This document shows, piece by piece, positions 62,498 to 64,000 of a stretch of DNA of 64,000 nucleotides. Position numbers and translations under genes: made by a program. How positions within the stretch are numbered: the stretch's first letter is position 1; each line of letters begins with the position of its first letter. Origin of the DNA: Sphaerospermopsis torques-reginae ITEP-024 (GTDB taxonomy: Bacteria > Cyanobacteriota > Cyanobacteriia > Cyanobacteriales > Nostocaceae); contig NZ_CP080598.1 in assembly GCF_019598945.1 (NCBI RefSeq), positions 310,001 to 374,000 of the forward strand, read 5' to 3'. The notes under the pieces are model-generated. The model ran no database searches. It worked only from the letters and a program-made list of their open reading frames with translations, and was not told where the DNA came from.

Positions 62498-63769
62498 TTA
62501 TTCCAGAAGTTGTTTATCTATCCAATTACATTGTTCACCATGATATCTTAGCGCGTCCTGTTGTTTAGTAGCATCTTCACCAGTTAGACAACTTACTATT
62601 TCTATTCCTCTAATATCTTGATAGTCTTTCGCTATTTGTTCAGATATTAATACTTCTCTCGTTGTTGGGTGAATAGCTATGAGGTGTGCATCAAAAAGTC
62701 TATGCAAATCTACTCTCAAAAGTAAGCCATTAGCAACATCATGAGATTCGATTTTGCTATAAGGAATAATATGTGCTGCTTCAATAATTTCTTTAATTTC
62801 ACAGCCACTAATTAAACATCTATGACCATATTTTTTTGTTAGTTCTTCTTTAAATTTTTCTTGTCCTTCTCGTGATGGTGGATATTTTTGTGGTTCTACT
62901 TTATTATTTAATAAATCCTTTATCCATTGAGGATCTTGATAATTTGACCAAATCATTTTTTTAATTTTAGGATCAAATCCTTCAGGAAATTTAGTTTCAT
63001 CATTATAATATGCTCCGTTTAAAGTGCTAACATTGGTGAGTTTAGTGTTGGTTTGACTTAAATCAGTGTTGCCAAAATTAGCTTTTGCAAAATTAGCATT
63101 TATAATGGTGGATTTTGTCAATTCTGCTCCCCTCAGATTTGCACCTGTTAATTTTGCTCTTGTTAAGTTAGCTTCTGTTAAAATAGCTCCTGTTAAAATA
63201 GCTCTTTGCAATTTGGTATTTTCTAAGTTAGCTTGAGCTAAGTTTGTATCTTTTAATATAGCTTTTGTCAAATTTAATCCTGATAAGTTAGCTCTTCTTA
63301 AATCTTGTCCAGAGAGATTTCTATTTTCTACTTCTTTATTAGTAATTTCCCAAATTAAATAATATTTTGGATTAATTTTGGTATTATTATCAATAATTAT
63401 ATCTTTTAAAAGAGTATGATCTAAACAAGCATCTGTTAAATCAGCACCAGATAGATTAGTATTTTGTAATTTTGCACCTTTAAGATTTGTACCTCTCAGG
63501 ATTGCACCACTAAGGTTAGCATTTTCTAAATATGCAGAAGATAAATCTGAACCACTTAAATCAGCACCAGATAGATTAGTATTTTGTAATTTTGCACCTT
63601 TAAAATTCGTACCTCTCAGGATTGCATCACTAAGGTTAGCATTTTCTAAATATGCAGAAGATAAATTTGAACCACTTAAATCAGCAGCAATAAGATTACC
63701 ATCTTGGAGATTTATTTTAAAAAGGGTTGCAGTTTTTATTATTGCTTTTTCCAAATTCACATTTTTCAA
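62498..63769 (-). CDS. pentapeptide-repeat protein with C-terminal HNH nuclease, 5' end disrupted
   Basis: 423 residues from a TTG at 63769. Residues about 1-115 and 150-240 are pentapeptide repeats (A/N-L-x-x motif, e.g. ADLSG, ANLSD), a right-handed beta-helix that can mimic DNA. About 300-400 is an HNH_2-type nuclease: YGHRCLISGCEIKEIIEAAHIIP, NGLLLRVDLHRLFDAHLI. The repeat frame clearly continues upstream of 63769 (CNQDLREIILSGSNLSCANLKN) to a MITE at 63880-63986, with no ATG before a stop inside the MITE. So the original N-terminus is cut off, and the gene may be broken or restarted at the TTG. Confidence 0.75.
   Translation of the reverse strand: MKNVNLEKAIIKTATLFKINLQDGNLIAADLSGSNLSSAYLENANLSDAILRGTNFKGAKLQNTNLSGADLSGSDLSSAYLENANLSGAILRGTNLKGAKLQNTNLSGADLTDACLDHTLLKDIIIDNNTKINPKYYLIWEITNKEVENRNLSGQDLRRANLSGLNLTKAILKDTNLAQANLENTKLQRAILTGAILTEANLTRAKLTGANLRGAELTKSTIINANFAKANFGNTDLSQTNTKLTNVSTLNGAYYNDETKFPEGFDPKIKKMIWSNYQDPQWIKDLLNNKVEPQKYPPSREGQEKFKEELTKKYGHRCLISGCEIKEIIEAAHIIPYSKIESHDVANGLLLRVDLHRLFDAHLIAIHPTTREVLISEQIAKDYQDIRGIEIVSCLTGEDATKQQDALRYHGEQCNWIDKQLLE
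63440..63679. repeat. two near-identical 120-base tandem units in pentapeptide gene
   Basis: 63440-63559 and 63560-63679 differ at only a few positions and encode two copies of the same eight pentapeptides (SGADLSGSDLSSAYLENANLS-type). Recent in-frame duplication of 40 codons. Confidence 0.85.
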
Positions 63770-63879
63770 ATTTGCACAACTTAAATTTGAACCACTTAAT
63801 ATAATTTCTCTCAGGTCTTGATTACATAATTCTGCATATCCTTCTTCGATTTCTCTTTTTCCTGTTTGTGTTTCTTTGA

Positions 63880-63986
63880 TACAGCACTTTGCACGTCTAT
63901 CTAGTACAGTTCATATCCTATTTTCTAGCTTGATGTAATAATTCTGTCTTATGTTTTTGTACCTAAACGTTACGCAAAGTGCTGTA
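63880..63986. mobile_element. 107-base MITE with tacagcactttgc ends and TA flanks
   Basis: Perfect 13-base inverted repeats tacagcactttgc (63880-63892) and gcaaagtgctgta (63974-63986), with TA at both outer ends as expected for IS630/Tc1-type target duplication. No coding capacity. It splits the pentapeptide/HNH gene: removing the element and one TA joins the frame beyond (63987-64000, codons YKIRS) to IKETQTGKREIEE of the gene. Confidence 0.8.
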
Positions 63987-64000
63987 CTTCTTATTTTATA

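Overview
The window comes from a filamentous, heterocyst-forming cyanobacterium of the Nostoc/Anabaena/Dolichospermum type. Four things point there: a trans-split DnaE intein gene; a DevBCA exporter beside a large HglE/PfaA-like polyketide synthase; XisH/XisI and Ycf66 genes; and more than twenty HIP1 octamers (GCGATCGC) with many short tandem repeats, in AT-rich DNA.

Layout. 1-11.2 kb: the C-terminally cut PKS (minus strand), a divergent small gene and devB-devC-devA, a set that fits synthesis and export of an envelope glycolipid. 11.5-16.3 kb: nagB, a HAD phosphatase, small conserved proteins (DUF6881-like, NADAR, DUF6464-like) and the C-terminal half of dnaE carrying the C-intein. 16.5-21.5 kb: accessory genes, namely a Uma2 nuclease, an AIPR protein, a PIN toxin-antitoxin pair, an orphan CARF-like protein and xisH-xisI. 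21.7-32.4 kb: mostly housekeeping genes (gatA, family 4 uracil-DNA glycosylase, LpxB-related protein, an EGY-like site-2 protease, a GHL10 hydrolase, a PAS-Crp regulator) with repeat-filled gaps and a MITE.

32.7-41.1 kb is an accessory island and holds the best candidate for an undescribed system: a winged-helix protein, an AAA/ORC-like ATPase and an 866-residue fusion of an RNase D-like exonuclease, a Cas4/RecB-like Cys-cluster nuclease and an FtsK/SpoIIIE motor, followed by a ParA ATPase. It is bordered by a MITE and a glycosyltransferase relic on the left, and by a Uma2 gene and a truncated UPF0175 antitoxin on the right.

41.3-49.2 kb: ileS, then a cluster of toxin-antitoxin-like modules: a duplicated 65-69 residue protein (one copy paired with an HNH nuclease), a DUF6883/DUF4926 pair, a decayed paralog of the 19 kb PIN module, PemK with its antitoxin, and a HigA-like protein. 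49.2-53.6 kb: NDH-2, Ycf66 and gnd. 54.7-64 kb: a second defence-like region with a GrpE-like protein followed by a NYN-nuclease/Hsp70 fusion, a DnaQ-like exonuclease, an ABC-type ATPase paired with a TOPRIM protein (PARIS/OLD-like logic), and a pentapeptide-repeat/HNH protein whose 5' end is interrupted by a MITE.

Repeats are a theme of their own. Heptanucleotide tandem repeats, a dispersed palindrome with arms agatccccgacttct, MITEs with terminal inverted repeats, and low-complexity repeats inside the coding regions of ileS, the LpxB-like gene and the FtsK fusion all occur. I saw no tRNA, rRNA or CRISPR array. Domain names below rest on motif recognition by eye, not on database searches.
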